Below are positions 25,901 to 37,390 of a DNA stretch of 64,000 nucleotides, one piece after another. Under the pieces are notes generated by a model. It saw only the letters and a list, made by a program, of their open reading frames with translations. It was not told where the DNA came from and made no database searches. Position numbers and translations under genes: made by a program. How positions within the stretch are numbered: position 1 is the first letter of the stretch; the number at the start of each line of letters is the position of its first letter. The DNA comes from Sclerotinia nivalis (Eukaryota; Ascomycota; Leotiomycetes; Helotiales; Sclerotiniaceae): positions 558,001-622,000 of the forward strand of contig JAPEIS010000012.1 in the NCBI GenBank assembly GCA_029531795.1, read 5' to 3'.

Positions 25901-26699
25901 TTTTTCATTGGACCTCAATACAGAGGTTTTCGATACCGAAGCCAAAGCTACAATGAACAGAGCAACAAAGGCTCTAACCCTCCCATCAATCAGATTCGCT
26001 ACAGATCTTTGGATTTTCCTAAACAATTACAAGATAACCCTTAGATTGGGCTTCCATTTCAATAGCTCCTTCCAATCGGTTTTCGAGGACTTTTTGATAT
26101 TAACCCAAGCCTGGACTACCAGACCTAAACTCCCATACATTTCCCTGAACAGAATTCAAATCTGTTGGGTCCCTAAGCATCTCAATATCCCGGGCAACGA
26201 AACGACCGACAAAACAGCAAAAGAAAATATTGCATTACCTTCCCCCTTAAACCCGATTTGTATACTAGCATTTCTTAAAAGGATAATGAAAACCAATACA
26301 TACAAAGCGAATACCCAATTATAGAATACAGTCAGCCCTTCGTACTACAAGAACTTACTTTACACACATACAGATAATACAGTATCGCTTTCCTTAAAAA
26401 GAATTACACTACATTACATCCTTACAATTAGATCACAACACAAAAACTTTGCAGCATACCACAAACACTTTAATCACACTATTGCTTCTATATATTACTC
26501 TTATAGGAAAAGAAAAACCCCATTACATTTGTTCTTTTACAAAAAAGGAAAAGCATATAAAACACTTACAAAAATACCCTTTTCTGAAACTATTCTATGA
26601 TTTCTAAGCTCCCCTTTTAGTATAACCAAACTAGCTGAGTAACTAAAGGCTACCAAATTCTATACAGAAATTTGCCCGCGATATATAACCGTTATATAA
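22917..26699 (+). pseudogene. LINE ORF2 (endonuclease-RT-RNase H), heavily interrupted
   Basis: ATG 22917 overlaps the ORF1 stop by 14 nt. Recognisable parts: an AP-endonuclease start (IIQANINKG...IDIILIQELY), an RT region around 24207-24900 (TAPGVNKIPTRIIQTAWP, LPQGSPISPILFILYIAP, a degenerate YTDN in place of YADD), and an RNase H part around 25800-26240 (FSDDSKSES, NTEVFDTEAKAT, CWVPKHLNIPGNET). It ends near TAA 26697-26699 after a KFYTEICPR block shared with the second LINE. At least ten in-frame stops or frame changes mean no product. Confidence 0.87.
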
Positions 26700-27130
26700 A
26701 AAAAAAAAAAAATTTTTCCTTATTATTATTAAAACAAACGCAATTGGTAATTTTAGAATTAATAAGAACAAATAGAATACTCAAAAAAAAAAAAAAGGAA
26801 TATATATAAAAGACTAATCAATAAAACATATTTGAAAGAATTAAAAGAGAAATCAAAAGTAATAATCCAATAAATAAAGAAAATTACAAAATAAAATACA
26901 AAGCTATATAACTCAACCCTTTTCGCAACAACAATCATATAAACCCTACCCTAACACTCTTAAAAATTGTATATATATATATACTACCCCTAGCTAGCTA
27001 ATACTCCACTCAAAGGCCTAAAACCCCTATGAGCGCCATTTATCCAAATTGGAATCGGTGGCTAAAGGTTTCACGTGCACACACGTGCGGCCTGCGGCCT
27101 ATGGCGATAAACAAATCAAATCAAATCAAA

Positions 27131-27146
27131 TCCTTCTGTACATCAT
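27131..27146 (+). repeat. Right 16-bp target-site duplication of the LINE
   Basis: TCCTTCTGTACATCAT, identical to 21322-21337; follows the (CAAAT)n-like tail. Confidence 0.95.
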
Positions 27147-27204
27147 TCTCTTATATTTGTAAACAACACACGACTTTTCACTAACCTTGTTCTGAAAGTT
27201 CAAG

Positions 27205-28486
27205 ATGTCTAGCGAATCTGGATCGACTGCAATGCCCCAATTCCCAACCTTTATAAAATTCTCAAATCTTCGAATGCCGCCAGAGGATAAAGTATTATAT
27301 GAACGTATCGCAACATTGGGAGATCCCACATCACACGAGCTGAAAAGAATCAACTATTTGGGCTTCCACCACCAGATGAGGAAGATCGTCTTTGCTTGGA
27401 GAAAGTCGGCCTCACCATGCCAGAGATCAACGATAAAGCGATGACCAGCCCGGATACCCTCTCTGAGGTGGAAGTTGACATCATATTGTTCGGCGTTACG
27501 TGGGACCCAAGTGAAGAACACAGTGGCAAAAGAAATCTGTTGTGGTCCATGGGCCTTATGGATGAAGAACAGCAGCTTTTCACAAGAGTACGCAGTACCT
27601 TGGCTAATCCTTACGACAGCGAGATTCTCCGCATTGCAAACAAGAGGGGTGATGATTTTGCACCGGTTAGGAGACAGCGGCGTGAGCAGCAAGTACAGGA
27701 ACATCGTGCCGCCATGGCCGCGCGACGGGCAGCCGGTCGACCGAAATGGGTGCAGGAAATGCTTGCCGCAAAGCTGTCTCATTGGGGATTTGTTCTTTTT
27801 CGAACTGATTATCGTGAAGGGACAGATGAGAAATGGCGAGTCTTTAAAGGAATTTACAACATGACCGCAGCTACGGTGCTACGTAACTGTTGGTGTAAGT
27901 CAGGTGGTCTAAACTCGACACATAGATCGGTTTTCATTTCTGATCCATTGATGGGCGGAGTGGATATTGACCCTCTAAGGCAAAGATTCAAGACGATGAG
28001 GGAGCGGCGCGAGATCCTAAACGGAAGAGCAACAGATTGCTTTCTGGTGGTGGACGAGACTATTCTTAACCACCCTGTCATATCTTCGAAGACTTTGTAC
28101 AAGCCTAAAACCCCTGGAGATCTGAATCCATGGGAGTCTACACTATTCCTACGAGCAGTGGATCCGGATTACAGCGAGCCAGTACCTGTCACATCGGAAG
28201 CAAATACCTCTGGCTGCCCAGGAGATATCACGATTCCGCTTCCTAAGGTTTTCGACTGGCTCTACTACTGGTTTATGTCGAAAAGTGAGAATTGGGCAAC
28301 GCGATATCTGAACACCAAAGGAGGTCCTGCAGACTTAATGGTCTGTACTCTTTTTATCTCTCATACTCTTTGATTTACTGAAAACAGTTATACATCTCTG
28401 GTTCATAGCTTGCTAATAATGATTTGTAGAGCCCTGAAGCGCCATATCCGGCGTATCGTTCGGGTACGGAACCACTACCACAATAA
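27205..28486 (+). CDS. Uncharacterised fungal protein, about 373 aa, probable introns
   Basis: Starts at ATG 27205. The main coding block (27378-28340) is in a different frame from the first exon. Two readings are possible. (1) Intron 27305-27375 (GTATCG...CACCAG, 71 nt), then a second intron 28341-28429 (ends GCTAATAATGATTTGTAG, good branch site) and a last exon to TAA 28484-28486, giving 373 residues. (2) No first intron but one base missing from the GGG run near 27360; four Gs would read straight through as ...YLGLPPPDEEDRL. The central part has WGFVLFRTDYREG...WRVFKGIY, a block I recall from lineage-specific fungal hypothetical proteins, and DCFLVVDETILNHP. No catalytic motif recognised. 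It is divergent from REX2, and the LINE lies only ~75 bp upstream of its ATG. Confidence 0.72.
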
Positions 28487-28915
28487 CTCATCATGTCATG
28501 ATCAAATACTCTATATTCGAAATTACAGTTTTGAAGTAAGATCTTGCAAAAATACCACCTGGTTTGACTCCTGCGCATATTTCTTAATGAAGGAAATCGC
28601 AAAATATTTGTTATCCGAATATTCGGACTTCAGGTAAAAGTAGCGATGCTCCGATCCGCAGTTTAATTCAATAATAAACTATTCTGAAGATGAATTTTCA
28701 ATATACTCTCCAAGGAACCCTTTCGCAAGTGTCACGAAGTACACTGTCCGAAGGCAGCCTGGCACCCTGAGCCAACATCGCAATATGCCGCTACCGCAAA
28801 ATCCATATTGACTACAGCAATTCCCGAATGCGGATCCACTGCAAGTCCAATTGTCATAGTCGCTACCACATCCGCCATTAGAAGAAATAGTCTTGGTTGG
28901 CGCAGTCGTAGTGTT

Positions 28916-28971
28916 CTAATGCCCATGAACTAGCTACGTATGTGGCCCTAGCATTCAACTTTCTCACAATA
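28916..28971 (-). repeat. Short dispersed repeat (copy 1, inside an intron-like part of the LysM pseudogene)
   Basis: About 54 bp shared with 57538-57592 (ATGAACTAGCTA...TATGGCCCTAGCA...CAACTTTCTCACAATA, roughly 88% identical by eye). On the minus strand it reads GTGAGAAAGTTG...GGCATTAG, i.e. with intron-like ends. Confidence 0.75.
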
Positions 28972-30007
28972 GGAGTAGTCAAGGAACAGCCTGGTGCTAG
29001 CTAGACTTACGCTATAGGCGCTGTGATGGTTGGGCTTCTTGGCGATGTAACAGCTGGTGCTCCTGGATAGCTATACACGGAAAGAAGTTATTATATGAAA
29101 TATGATACTGAGAGAGATGCTTTGGTAAGAAAGATTTTCTTGCCTCACGCATATCTGGTAACCCTCTATTTGATTCAAATTTGAACATCTTCGGTTGATG
29201 TTGGGATTCCAAGAAACCAATTGTTTCTTGGAGAATCTGTTGTAACTTTGGACAATTCCATAGCAAGTATCGTTTGCCGCCACTGTATAAAGATCGCACG
29301 ATTGTGGAATGCATAAACTTGCCCCTGGCTTTGGTAGATCTGAACAGTATCCAGGCAGGTTGTTCGCTTGCATGAGATAGAATGTGGCAACCTGCTGAGA
29401 TTTGCTGATGGAATCACAGGTGTCGTCTTCTTGAATGGTGTACATTGACGTACAGGAATATGCCGCCGTGGTAGTGGAAGGAGCTGCAGACGATGATGGT
29501 ACAGTACTTGTGACATCCAAAGAGTATGGACTTGGGGATGCGACTGGATATTTTGTTACTCCGCAGCTGTCAACTAGTAAGTGGAAAAACTGGTAAATTT
29601 TCTTCCTCGCCGTAGCATATTTGAACTAACTTACGCCGACGTTAATGATGAATACATGCTAGCGGAATCATCATCCCATCCAAGTGGCGAATCTAGCTGG
29701 CTCTGCTGAACGAGGAGATTGCAATCCGAGCAAATCTCAGCCGATGTTACGTCGGCTGTGTCATTATTCCATGCGAAAAAATCCGGAAAGCAGTATTCAT
29801 TTGTGTATGTGGAAAGAAAGATATCAGTCAAAGGTGAAGACCTAGCATGAATAAGGGCATACCCACGGATCTGTTACACATGTGTAGTTGTATGTGAACA
29901 GCAGAATGTCAGTAGTGTAAGTTGAGGGGTATGTCACTCCGCCGGTGACCACCAAGTCTGAACTGATGCAATTCAAAAGTTGCTGAGCTCTTAAACCCTC
30001 TAGCGCC

Positions 30008-30020
30008 TCAAGGCATGTAT
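30008..30020 (+). repeat. Left 13-bp target-site duplication
   Basis: TCAAGGCATGTAT, identical to 31120-31132. Confidence 0.9.
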
Positions 30021-31085
30021 AGGAGGGCGAAGACTCAACACCTGTACGTGGTGCCCTCTACGAACCTCCAGCTCTCTATTGAGAGTCTGCAGAGCTAAGA
30101 TTGAGTCATTTGATGGAATCGGATACATTGGAAGAGAGAGAGAGGGTTTCCCGATTACGATATTCACGATGGAGGGGTTATTACGATTTTACAGCATCAA
30201 TATCTTCGAAAGGATGAACGAACATCAATCCAAAATACGGACGATGGCTACAGAAGCCCTGGTTAGATTCAACATCTGCCATCGACTATTACCTCAATAC
30301 GAGGTATGATATGCCTAGTAAGTCCCTTCTATTCCAGAAGGGTCTTTTCGATACGGAATTTGCTACTGTTTTATTCGCATTTTATACCTTTTTTCGACAA
30401 TCGATTATCGAAAACACATTCATTTTAACACTACGATTATCACGAAACAGAGAATACCATCATCTATCAACTAATGCTATGCTTTGGGCATCGATACGAT
30501 ATTATGCCTTTTCCTCGATTTTACGAAAATATTTTTTGTGCGTGTGTAGGTAGGGTTAGGGCCACGCCCCACTATCATTACATTCAAATGACCGATATTC
30601 CATTCGGCGGTTTCGATTATTTACATTCAAACAAAGCTGGAGATCATCACACCTAGGAAGGCATGCAAAGGAGCTAATGAATGAGTTCGAGCTGAGGAGA
30701 GTGGTGCCTTCCAGTTGCTTTTCATTAGTATGAGGACCCTTTTGCTGTGCTGGAGGTAATCTTGACGGAGATGACTCTTGACCTTTGTGGGAAGTGGTGT
30801 CGGAATAGCAGATTGGGTCGAAGAAGAAGATTATATCAGTGGGATGCTTTAATTAGCAAGGGGTAGGGGGAGAGCGAGGAAGGAAAGGTCTTAGAGGATG
30901 AAGATATCGGGCTTTGTTCCCCAGTATTAGTTTTCACTTGCCCTCAATCAACATTTCAAGGGTTGAAAAGAAACCCAAACTATACAAACTGTATGTTAGC
31001 TAGCATACAACTCCCCATAGCATCAACTAGGAGCTCATAGAGCCCCTAGCCGTCCTAGATAGTCTTAGACTCAGTGTGGACGTTA

Positions 31086-31119
<34 letters not shown>
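30021..31119 (+). mobile_element. 1.1-kb non-autonomous retroelement-like insertion with (AATC)n tail
   Basis: Defined by a perfect 13-bp duplication TCAAGGCATGTAT on each side (30008-30020 and 31120-31132) and by restoration of the LysM reading frame when it is removed. The right end is (AATC)n, about 38 nt including the duplication junction (31086-31123), like the simple-repeat tail of a non-LTR element inserted in the plus orientation. No RT, endonuclease or transposase motif is visible in its frames. It is either a 5'-truncated 3' end of an unknown LINE or a SINE-like element. It shows no obvious similarity to the 3' ends of the two LINEs in this window. Confidence 0.8.
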
Positions 31120-31123
<4 letters not shown>

Positions 31124-31132
31124 GGCATGTAT
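31120..31132 (+). repeat. Right 13-bp target-site duplication
   Basis: TCAAGGCATGTAT, follows the (AATC)n tail. Confidence 0.9.
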
Positions 31133-31504
31133 CGGTGCAAATGCTAGGAAGATCATTCGATGTTGGAAATAGCTTTCCCTGTGCGATTTCATATAGCGTT
31201 ATGTTACATGCGATATTCTCACTAAAAGTAGCACTATATCGTGAGACTGGTAAGCATCCCTTCAACGAGTTTTCTGTGAATAACGTACTTGCAAGCTGCG
31301 GAGAAGTTCCCTGGGACCTCAATTTGAGGAGCCCCGAGAAAAATCTGAGAACCAACCATTGATTGCAGGAGGATGCTGCCAATCTAATAATTCACGTCAA
31401 CCAAAAGACTTCTGATAACGACGCAAGATGTGTGTGTTTGGGTATTTGGGGTAAACTGACCAGAAGATGTTGAAAGAGAGACATAGTGAAAAGTATAATA
31501 ACAT

Positions 31505-32244
31505 TCCGTGGTTAAAAAAAGGTGAATCTCTCAATGACTTGAACTTGTATGTTATGGCAGGTGCGATTCTAGTGGGGATAGATATTTTTACGCGTACGAT
31601 AATAAATAAATCAACCCTCTTCAAAGCTCACACCTACGTTGAAAGGTGTTAGTCTATTATTAGCCTAACTTATAAGGCATACACTTTTTATATACGGAGT
31701 AGTTTACAGGATCATACCTTACCTTAAATAGAGTTGCCCCTCCATAAGAACAATAAGACCTTGTACCCAGGAAAAATCAAAGTCCTCGATTCTGAGAAGG
31801 CTCAATTGAGTTTAACTTCAAAGGTTTTTTCGCCATTTCAATCGCTCCCCATTTGCACCATGATATGATAGCCAATGTCGTATCCTATCTCGGAATCTCA
31901 CAATATTCATGGGCCTCTCTCTGAGTTCGAATACCAGAGCCACATCTCATAGTAGTTGAGCAGTCAGACTTTTTATTCTTTAACCACTTTGAGATGTTAG
32001 CCATAAGATAAAAGGAGCTTTGAAGTCCACGTATCAATTGCTTAACATGCAGCTGCTCTCACTCCTTTTCAATTTAGTGTGTGATGTGCAAAGGGCCCTC
32101 TTAACTCTTCCTTGGTATCCATTCACTGTTCGACTTTCTTTCTCAACATGGCAGAGCAGTGGTAGTTATCACGCCCGAAGCATGCTTTCTTGACACTCTT
32201 CTTTCTTGTCATCACTATCACTCTTTATGGCCCGTATATAAGAC
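31505..32244. other. Divergent promoter region between LysM and chitinase pseudogenes
   Basis: About 740 bp, no gene recognised. A TATA-like GTATATAAG (32234-32242) sits just upstream of the chitinase remnant. The missing N-terminal and catalytic portion of the chitinase is not found here, so it has been deleted rather than frameshifted. Confidence 0.5.
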
Positions 32245-35200
32245 ATGAGGTGCAGCCTCACACGGAATCATTGCTTACCCAGTTTTAATTGTCTTCAACC
32301 TTCCATAACTCGGGATTCAAGCGCGACGACCAATATGTTCGTTCTGCAGTATGTTTACGCTGATTGGATCAACTTAATGAGTAAGAGTTCCGATATCATT
32401 GTTGCGATTTGCTTCAATCACAACTGACGCGAAATCAGCATACGATTTACATGGAGCTTGGGATTCATCGGACCCTATCGAAAGTATCGTACAAGCTCAC
32501 ACCAACCTCACTGAAATTAAGGAATCAGTCGAGCTTTTATGGCGAGTGGACATCCCTCCTGAAAAAGTTGTTCTAGGTCTTTGTTTTTATGGACGTTCAT
32601 TCCAGCTATCAGACGCATCCCGCGGTTCTCCAGGTTGTGCGTTCGCTGGTGCTGCCGAGGCAGGAACATGCACGGACAATGCGGGGGAGCTTGCTTACTT
32701 CGAGACCATGGATATCCTAGACAAGCAAGAACCAGAGGTTACTTGGAATCTAATTGGACATTAGACTTGGCGGAGTAATGATATGGTCTGTTGACCAGGA
32801 CGACACTGATTTCGATGCACTGAGAGGTCTAATTGGTGAAAAGATTCCTCACTTATCTAAGCTCGAGGCCGCGTCTACTTCAGTTGCAGGCAGTTGGGCG
32901 AGCCAGAATGGTCAAGATTGTAAGGAAACTGCCTGCCTCAGCGATTCAGAAGTTGGATCATGAAGCAGCGGCCTCGCGCTCGCACCGAACGGTAGTACTT
33001 TCAAGGATACCTGCGGAAAAGGTAAAAACAAGTACATGGTATGTCTTATCGACGATATGCCTAGCACCTGCCAATGGAGGGATGGTGAGTCAGGTCGTGC
33101 GTGTCACGGTCAATGCCACACAAACGAAGTCACTCTCTTTCACTCCAAACATGCCACTGTTAATTGTTTATCGCTTGGAAAAATGCTTTTCTGTTGTCAA
33201 TTCAACACTTGGAATGAACTAGTGGGCTCTTGCGCCTGGTCAGCTGATGACACCTGTGCAGAGGGGAAACGTGGGTCGCAATGAGAAACACATGTACTTT
33301 GACGCGCGACCTTGATTCTAGTGGATATGCCACGGTACGAGAATCTTATTGCTGTAATTCCAGCTTTGATGCTTGCCACTGGATTGGCAAAGGTACCTGT
33401 GATGACAACGCATGTGCGGAGTAAGTTAGCCTGTAATTCCACAAATGATCCTCTCTAACAATAACAGCTATGAGATAGAGTTAACCACTGATGACTATGG
33501 ATATTGAACGTCGGAATGTGCCATGGGACTAAATGGGCGCAGCAAGGTTCTGTGTTGCACCCCGCCAAATAATCTTGATCCATTTCTACCAGTGCCGATC
33601 GCAAATATTGTAAGACGTCTATGCTTTGTTTTTATTCATGCAATAGAAGCTTCATATCCCAGACACTTGAACTTTCGCTCCAGCAGCCGGCTACTTGATC
33701 AAGCTCCCAACTCTACCACCAGCCACCGACATCCCAGATTTTGAAATTGATCGCATTCAAAATTCGCCCACATCCACAGGTTCAGACACAATCACCGGGG
33801 CATTTGGCAGTAAGCAACCTTAAATCTATCGATCATCATCTCCGAAAATTATCTTCGATATTGATGCCAGCCAACAGATCTTGGAACATGACATGTTTGG
33901 GATTGATTTTAAAGAATGACTCACTGACTTATGATTTATGCTGGTAGTTATTGATGGCCCAGCCGACCTAGTGAGTATCTAACTAAGCGAGACGAATCGC
34001 ACATCCAGTTTTTAGATTGCGAACCGACTAAGAAGCGAGATCCCATGTCCGTTGATACAGTACGCTATATTCGCATAGACGACTCCCTCGAATATAACTG
34101 CGATGCGATGCATCAAGTTGGGGCTGAGGGTACTATTGTTAAGCTTCCTGAGGGTTGTGGCTTTGGAACCTATGGTGTCATTAGCGCTACCCGATCATTG
34201 AGTAACCTGACAGTTGATCATGAACTCCGGCAAAGAACTCCATCACCTAATCCTCCTGTGCACGAGATGGACATCACCTATGACTATTCTCTTGTCAAAC
34301 GCGATTCTGGGACTGTCTATGTTCGAGTAGGATATTGGAATGATATCGTTTTGGTAGATGCAGTCACGAAGGGAGGGATTAACGAATCTGTAGAGAGGCG
34401 TTTCTGGAGTTCGGATGCGTCAAACTGGAAGACTGAGTTTGACGCTATTCGTGATCTCGGATTACCTAATGCATATACGCTCAACTTGGAACAAGATGAC
34501 ATCTACCAGCTGCTATACTCCCAAGATGAGTCGGGAAGTTGCGGTGGAGAAGATGGATGGCTGAACATTGAGCTTGAGGGCTCCGGTTAGTGACTTCCTT
34601 TTTCACAACTGCTTGTGAAGTAACATGGAGCATGCAGCTGCATCCCGTATTTAGACTCGACTAGGCTTTGGTATAATTACCTTCTACCTTTTCCGCTTAC
34701 TGATATTTCTTTAGTACAAAGTGCTCTTCGTTGGAGAGTGACCATGGTATGGACAATTTCACCAGAAATCAGCTTTGAGGAAGCGTACGGATTTTTTGAC
34801 GTTGACATGACCATGGTCGGCACTATCATGCTCGATGGGAAGGCATCGATTAATCTCGCCGGCAGCACAAAACCCGCCTGGGTGTTTGATACAGACATCT
34901 CCAATTTCGCATTCAGTGAACCAGGAATAGTGTCCTTTACTCCTAAAATGAACATTTTGGCAAGTATGACAGGACAAGGAACCATTGATTCGGATTTCAG
35001 ACTTGGTTTTAGAGCTGGAACCGATGGCTACGCTCGAACAAACGCACATTTGTCTCTGTGAGATATCTCCGGCGATGTTGACAATGTGGTCGGGCCCGAA
35101 TCTTGGGACGGATATGCCGGTGGCTCACCCCAATCCACGGGCGAGACTTTATCCAAGAGGGACTCCAGCATCACGCTTCTCGGCTTGCTTCTAGATACGC

Positions 35201-36709
35201 GGACGTGGCTAGAAATAGAAGTTTACGCTCTGGGCACCGACGAGAGAGCAGCTACAGCAAAATTTCTAGTTGACGTGCCACATTATATTCGAAAATTGTC
35301 AGTGATAGTGGAAACACTATCAGCGTCATTGGGGGTGATCAACAGGTTGGTGTTGAGGCCTATTCGTCCAGTATCTCAGTAAAATGGGAGGACGATGACA
35401 CCAGTCACCTTGTTGGATCTATTGGCACACCATACATGTTTACAAACAGCACTTCAAACGATGCACTATTAGGTTGTGCACCAAATTGGAGAACAAATGC
35501 TGCGATTAGTGGCGATTATATTGGTTGTTCTGGCAATAGTACGACTAAACTAGTTTGCTATCAAACCAGTAATATGTCAAGTTTTGACCCAGACTGGCTT
35601 GTCGACCGCGACACCGGCGAGCCTGATAGGAGACGGAAGCGAGATATCGAAAATTCAGTTTCACCAAATCCGAAATACCATTTCCTCCTACCGCGCCCCT
35701 AGAAATTTTAATGTTCAAGCTCCATCCGGCACTACCTGGATCATCACGTCCCATAAGTATCCCAACCAGCAAGGAGGCGCATTTCTTTTGAGTAAAAATC
35801 CTGATGCAGGCTATTATTGGCTGGAAAATCCCGAGGATTGCGATGGCATAGACTTCACACCTTCTGGTGACCCAGACGGAGCCAGTTGGGCCACTGAGCA
35901 TATTGTGGAGCTAAGTACCTTCAAAATGATCTTGGAATGGATGATGGGTGATCCCTTTACGGATATTAATTCGAGCAACCTGAGAACCAGTCTTACTCCA
36001 GTTGACGAAGCGCTACTAAACCCCCGGAGGTCGTTCCAACGGCCCTGGGAGCATTGGTCAGGTACGATATCTGGAAGCTCGCCAATTGATGATATTTGGA
36101 GAGCTTTTGGCGACGACACTAACCCCTCTGTGCTTGTTAACGCCGAGAAGGTCTTCAACGGAATTAAGTTACAGATTTGGCAGGGAAATAATGCTATGGC
36201 GGACGACAAATGGAAGGAAAAAGGTCTCGATGACACAAGTGAAGAAACAGGCAAACTCGCAGCCGAGAAAGGCATGTCCACCATTCGCGCGGCCACTGCG
36301 TTGTTCTCCTATTTGAACAGCCTGCGTGTTCATGCAAACATGGTCACTATATTGAACTCTATTCATACTATTTTCGAAGACTTTGACACTGCCATCAACG
36401 CGGAGCGCGACGAAGACGACGAGATCCATACCGCTACTCTGTTTTCCGAGTTTGTCTACTATGCTCTGATTCCGAGAATTGAGGGGGTACAAGATTGGAT
36501 AGAGAGGCGCATAGGGGCGATGATCACGGCGTGGACGGCTGTCTGTATTGGATGAACCCTCAACTTCAGCGCAAGGCGGAGCAAGAGCTGAGGAGGCCAA
36601 CGCAGTTCTAGAAAGTCTTAGGGGTTTATTGGCCAAGGCGGAGACTGCCGTATTACTTGACATTGGGGGTTTTGACTTTGACGCACCAGAGCTGCCATCT
36701 GAGGAGTGA
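32245..36709 (+). pseudogene. Killer-toxin-like GH18 chitinase (subgroup C type), 5'-truncated and nonsense-ridden
   Basis: The 3' half of a GH18 domain remains: ADWINLM, a clean 58-nt intron (32381-32438), then TYDLHGAWDSSDP, GLCFYGRSF and GVMIWSVDQDD. The catalytic DxxDxDxE block and everything upstream are absent, and ~60 residues are missing at 32755-32770, next to a TAG. Next come Cys-rich modules (CQWRDGESGRACHGQC, YCCNSSFDACHWIGKGTCDDN, an intron at 33422-33468, then KVLCCTPPNN and FLPVP). A long C-terminal region typical of these multidomain chitinases follows (34045-34590, 34738-35382, 35584-36555: TEHIVELSTFK etc.), ending at TGA 36707. In-frame TGA codons after SDSEVGS and DDYGY, and a missing G near 33265, interrupt it. 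Intact relatives are secreted or wall-bound chitinases, often paired with LysM genes, as seen here. The inactivating lesions are real even if some frameshifts are sequence errors. Confidence 0.85.
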
Positions 36710-37122
36710 ATTTTCCAGCGGTCAAAGGATCGATTTTCTTTCTATCTTGGGTTAGAGTTGAGCTTGGATTTCTTAGATATATAGTATTGAGATGATATAA
36801 AGAGCACTCTTCCAAATAATTCTGTCTTTCCGATGGATTTTGTCCCATGCATTTTTCGCGTAAAATGATTTCCACACATCGAAGCTAAGTAGAAAACAAA
36901 ATCTATACGATTATAAATCGATAACATTATAGAGATTGAAGTTATCTAAAATTTTGAGTAAAAATATATGAGAGTTTCTGATTATGAATGAAACGAATCC
37001 TTGAAAGATTCAAAAATCTTAAGATGAATCTTTCTCAAAAAACTATATTCTCTATAGATTAATCAATATATCAAATGAAAAAGTTCTATAAAAGTTCTGA
37101 TTCTATAGGGATTATATATTAA
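36710..37122. other. AT-rich spacer
   Basis: About 410 bp between the chitinase pseudogene and the old LTR; nothing recognised. Confidence 0.5.
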
Positions 37123-37366
37123 TATCACGGCATAGTATGATCACAAAGGGATCGGGGAATAGGTGGTATACGTGATTGGTCGAGTAAAGTAGAATTGAAT
37201 GATTTGCTTTCGATCGTGTGGATCGAGGGTGGTATATATAGACTAATGAGTAGCTATCTAGTCGACGAGATGCTTTGATTAGGCGAGGTTTCGAATGGTA
37301 GTATATCAGGATCGGCTTGACGATTGTAAGGATCGATAAGATGTGGAAGAGTCTGAAGGCTAGTGA
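37123..37366 (-). repeat. 3' part of an old LTR (family as at 52605-52963), split by a LINE
   Basis: On the minus strand it aligns with the solo LTR at 52.6 kb: ATCGATCCTTACAATCGTCAA, CTCGTCGACTAGATAG, GTCTATATATACCACCC.CGATC, ending GTGATA at 37123. The 5' part of the same LTR is at 43226-43307, so a LINE inserted into it. Confidence 0.8.
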
Positions 37367-37390
37367 TGTGTGTGTGTGTGTGATATTTTT

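Larger units (their letters stand above)
21338..27130 (+). mobile_element. Full-length decayed LINE (Tad/I-like, two ORFs with RNase H), 5.8 kb
   Basis: Flanked by a perfect 16-bp duplication TCCTTCTGTACATCAT (21322-21337 and 27131-27146), so both ends are defined. It has two ORFs, a ~150-bp 5' UTR and an A-rich 3' UTR ending in CACGTG-CACA-CACGTG and then a (CAAAT)n-type tail. ORF2 order is endonuclease, reverse transcriptase, RNase H, as in Tad/I-group LINEs. Frames are broken by many TAA, TAG and TGA codons, and Trp/Gln/Arg positions are often stops, consistent with RIP (repeat-induced C-to-T mutation). I did not compute RIP indices. Confidence 0.92.
28732..31504 (-). pseudogene. Secreted LysM (x2) plus chitin-binding type-1 protein, disrupted by a 1.1-kb insertion and a frameshift
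   Basis: Apparent exons on the minus strand: 31504-31461 (signal peptide MLLYFSLCLSFNIF), 31375-31289, then 31221 onward, with GT-AG introns of 85 and 66 nt. The third exon is split at 31120-31132/30008-30020 by a transposed element; excising it with one duplication restores CTDTC-LEALEGL in frame. Downstream lie a Cys-rich spacer (YNYTC, YCFPDFFAWNND, CSDCNLLVQQSQ), an intron (29634-29567), and two LysM domains (about 29460-29300, with YTIQEDDTCDSIS and LCIPQSC; and 29300-29160, with YTVAANDTCYGI and SWNPNIN). A C-terminal chitin-binding type-1 / CBM18 domain (NCCSQYGFCGS ... YCDVGSGCQAAFGQC) follows, frameshifted between GFCGSG and AAYC, ending at TGA 28732. One intron near 29860 has a donor and branch site but no AG acceptor. 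Intact relatives bind chitin outside the cell. Confidence 0.82.

Noticed and set aside
27205..27444. A separate 79-residue gene at the start of the 27.2-kb locus
   Set aside because: It is better explained as the first exon (or pre-frameshift part) of the 373-residue protein, since the next frame continues directly.
30550..30562. GTAGGGTTAGGGC resembling telomere repeats
   Set aside because: Only two TTAGGG-like units, internal to the 1.1-kb insertion; not a telomere or convincing interstitial tract.
31086..31123. (AATC)n read as an ordinary microsatellite
   Set aside because: It coincides exactly with one end of a segment bounded by a 13-bp duplication, so a retroelement tail explains it better.
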